Part shown: in pieces, positions 5,419-6,166 of the stretch
How the letters are laid out: every line of letters starts with the position of its first letter
Position numbering within the stretch: position 1 is the first letter of the stretch
Assembly (NCBI GenBank): GCA_012842765.1
Contig: DUWJ01000311.1
Coordinates: 1-6,166, forward strand
Source of the DNA: Bacillota bacterium
GTDB taxonomy: Bacteria; Bacillota; DTU025
DNA: 6,166 nt
Direction of reading: 5' to 3'
The notes under the pieces: generated by a model
What the model saw: the letters and a program-made list of their open reading frames with translations, nothing else
Told to the model about the DNA's origin: nothing
Database searches by the model: none
Program-made: the position numbers and the translations under genes

Positions 5419-6166
5419 ATCCAGGGCCTCGCGACTTCGAGCACCCACACGGGAGACAGCTGTCGCGCCGAGTTGGTTGCCGCGGGCAAGACTGGCGGCA
5501 AGTCCCTCACCATGGGAGTAGGCCATCACAAAACCCGCTCCAAAAGCGTCGCCGGCGCCGGTAGTGTCCACCACTTGAGTGGGAATCGGAGGCAGCCGAC
5601 TCGGCTCAGGTTCATGCCGTGATACGCCAAGACAGCCGTCCGCTCCGAGCTTGAGAGCGACCACAGGGAAGTACTCTACAAGGCTGTTGGCAATATCTAG
5701 CGGATCAGAGAATCCGGTCATGGCACGACCCTCATCTAGGTTTGGCAAGATGACCGTCGCGCCGGCACATAGTTTGAGGAAATCACTCCTTCCTACGGCA
5801 TTGATAAAGGAATAGGCGGCTGGGTCCACTGATACGGGAATGCCTGCCGCTAAAGACGTTTCCATGGCCCGACGGGCCGCTCTGGCCGGACCAGGCTCGA
5901 AGAACGCGTATCCCGATATGTGCAGCCATTGCGCCTGCCTGATAACCTCCTCCGGGATGTCATCAGGAGACAAGCGGGTATTAGCGCGCCTATCGCAGAT
6001 CATGTCGCGTTCGCCGTCCTCCGAGATAATTACCCCAACTCGCCCTGTGGCACACTCTGGGTCGAATACAAGGAAGGGTTGGACTCCTTCAGATTCCAAC
6101 TCCTTCACCAATGCATGGCCGAGGAAATCATCGCCCACACGGCCTATAAGCCCGGATGCGTTGCCA
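5410..6166 (-). CDS. PfkB-family carbohydrate/nucleoside kinase, C-terminal part (N-terminus beyond the right edge)
   Basis: ATP-dependent kinase of the ribokinase/PfkB family, cytoplasmic, transferring phosphate to a sugar or nucleoside. About 251 residues are visible, out of roughly 300-330 expected. The visible part opens with GNASGLIGRVGDDFLG, the glycine-rich segment of PfkB signature 1, so the frame stays open through the window edge and the GTG at 6138-6136 codes for an internal valine, not the start. Later come the metal/phosphate motif NxxE (NLDE, 5742-5731) and signature 2 DTTGAGDAFGAGF (5568-5530) with the anion hole GAG and catalytic Asp. Both ATP-site elements are intact. The substrate cannot be named: the N-terminal substrate-binding GG region is missing and the neighbours are uninformative. 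Ribokinase, fructokinase, 2-keto-3-deoxygluconate kinase and adenosine-type kinases all remain possible. The end overlaps the convergent transporter gene by 9 bp. Confidence 0.9.
   Translation of the reverse strand, partial: GNASGLIGRVGDDFLGHALVKELESEGVQPFLVFDPECATGRVGVIISEDGERDMICDRRANTRLSPDDIPEEVIRQAQWLHISGYAFFEPGPARAARRAMETSLAAGIPVSVDPAAYSFINAVGRSDFLKLCAGATVILPNLDEGRAMTGFSDPLDIANSLVEYFPVVALKLGADGCLGVSRHEPEPSRLPPIPTQVVDTTGAGDAFGAGFVMAYSHGEGLAASLARGNQLGATAVSRVGARSREALDLA

Noticed and set aside
4929..5564. 211-codon plus-strand open frame overlapping the YdcZ-type gene in another frame
   Set aside because: The product is very rich in Arg, Ser and Pro, as expected from an out-of-frame reading of hydrophobic codons, and it runs into the antisense side of the kinase. 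The 146-residue frame has a clear family match.
6136..6138. GTG as the start codon of the PfkB kinase
   Set aside because: The frame stays open to the window edge and the residues before it (GNASGLIGR) belong to the conserved PfkB glycine-rich region, so the GTG is internal.
1..6166. Mobile element, CRISPR array, defence system or other novel multi-gene system
   Set aside because: All coding space is accounted for by housekeeping transporter and kinase genes. There are no direct-repeat arrays, transposase remnants, tRNA or att-like borders, and I saw no sharp compositional break.

Overview
This window is an ordinary piece of bacterial chromosome dominated by one peptide-import operon on the minus strand, followed by two unrelated single genes. 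Reading the operon in its own direction (right to left): oppA (4758-3148, periplasmic peptide-binding protein), oppB (3040-2108) and oppC (2101-1187) (the two membrane permeases), oppD (1156-146, first ATPase), and the first 48 codons of oppF (146 to the left edge, second ATPase, cut off by the window). Order and gene lengths match the classical oppABCDF oligopeptide permease. Junctions after oppB are tight: 6 bp between oppB and oppC, 30 bp between oppC and oppD, and a one-base stop/start overlap between oppD and oppF. The only sizeable gap, 107 bp between oppA and oppB, holds a perfect 12-bp inverted repeat and a second, weaker stem around the oppA stop.

To the right of oppA is a 219-bp divergent spacer (4759-4977) with a plausible but weak promoter for the opp operon. 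Then, on the plus strand, comes a 146-residue membrane protein of the YdcZ (DUF606) small drug/metabolite transporter type (4978-5418). Facing it on the minus strand is a PfkB-family sugar/nucleoside kinase (right edge to 5410) whose N-terminus lies outside the window. These two genes converge and share 9 bp at their 3' ends.

How it works together: OppA would bind oligopeptides outside the inner membrane, OppB/OppC form the channel, and OppD/OppF hydrolyse ATP to drive uptake. The transporter-like gene and the kinase are probably separate transcription units; nothing in the sequence ties them functionally to peptide uptake.

Organism: a bacterium with intermediate GC content, strong purine-rich ribosome binding sites and frequent TTG/GTG starts. 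OppA has a signal-peptidase-I type leader with no lipobox, which fits a two-membrane (diderm) bacterium better than a typical Gram-positive, where OppA is usually a lipoprotein. The phylum cannot be fixed from this window. I found no RNA genes, mobile elements, CRISPR arrays or defence genes, and no evidence for a new biological system. The points worth a second look are the intercistronic hairpin, the weak start codons of oppB, oppC and oppD, the four-cysteine tail of OppD and the convergent overlap.
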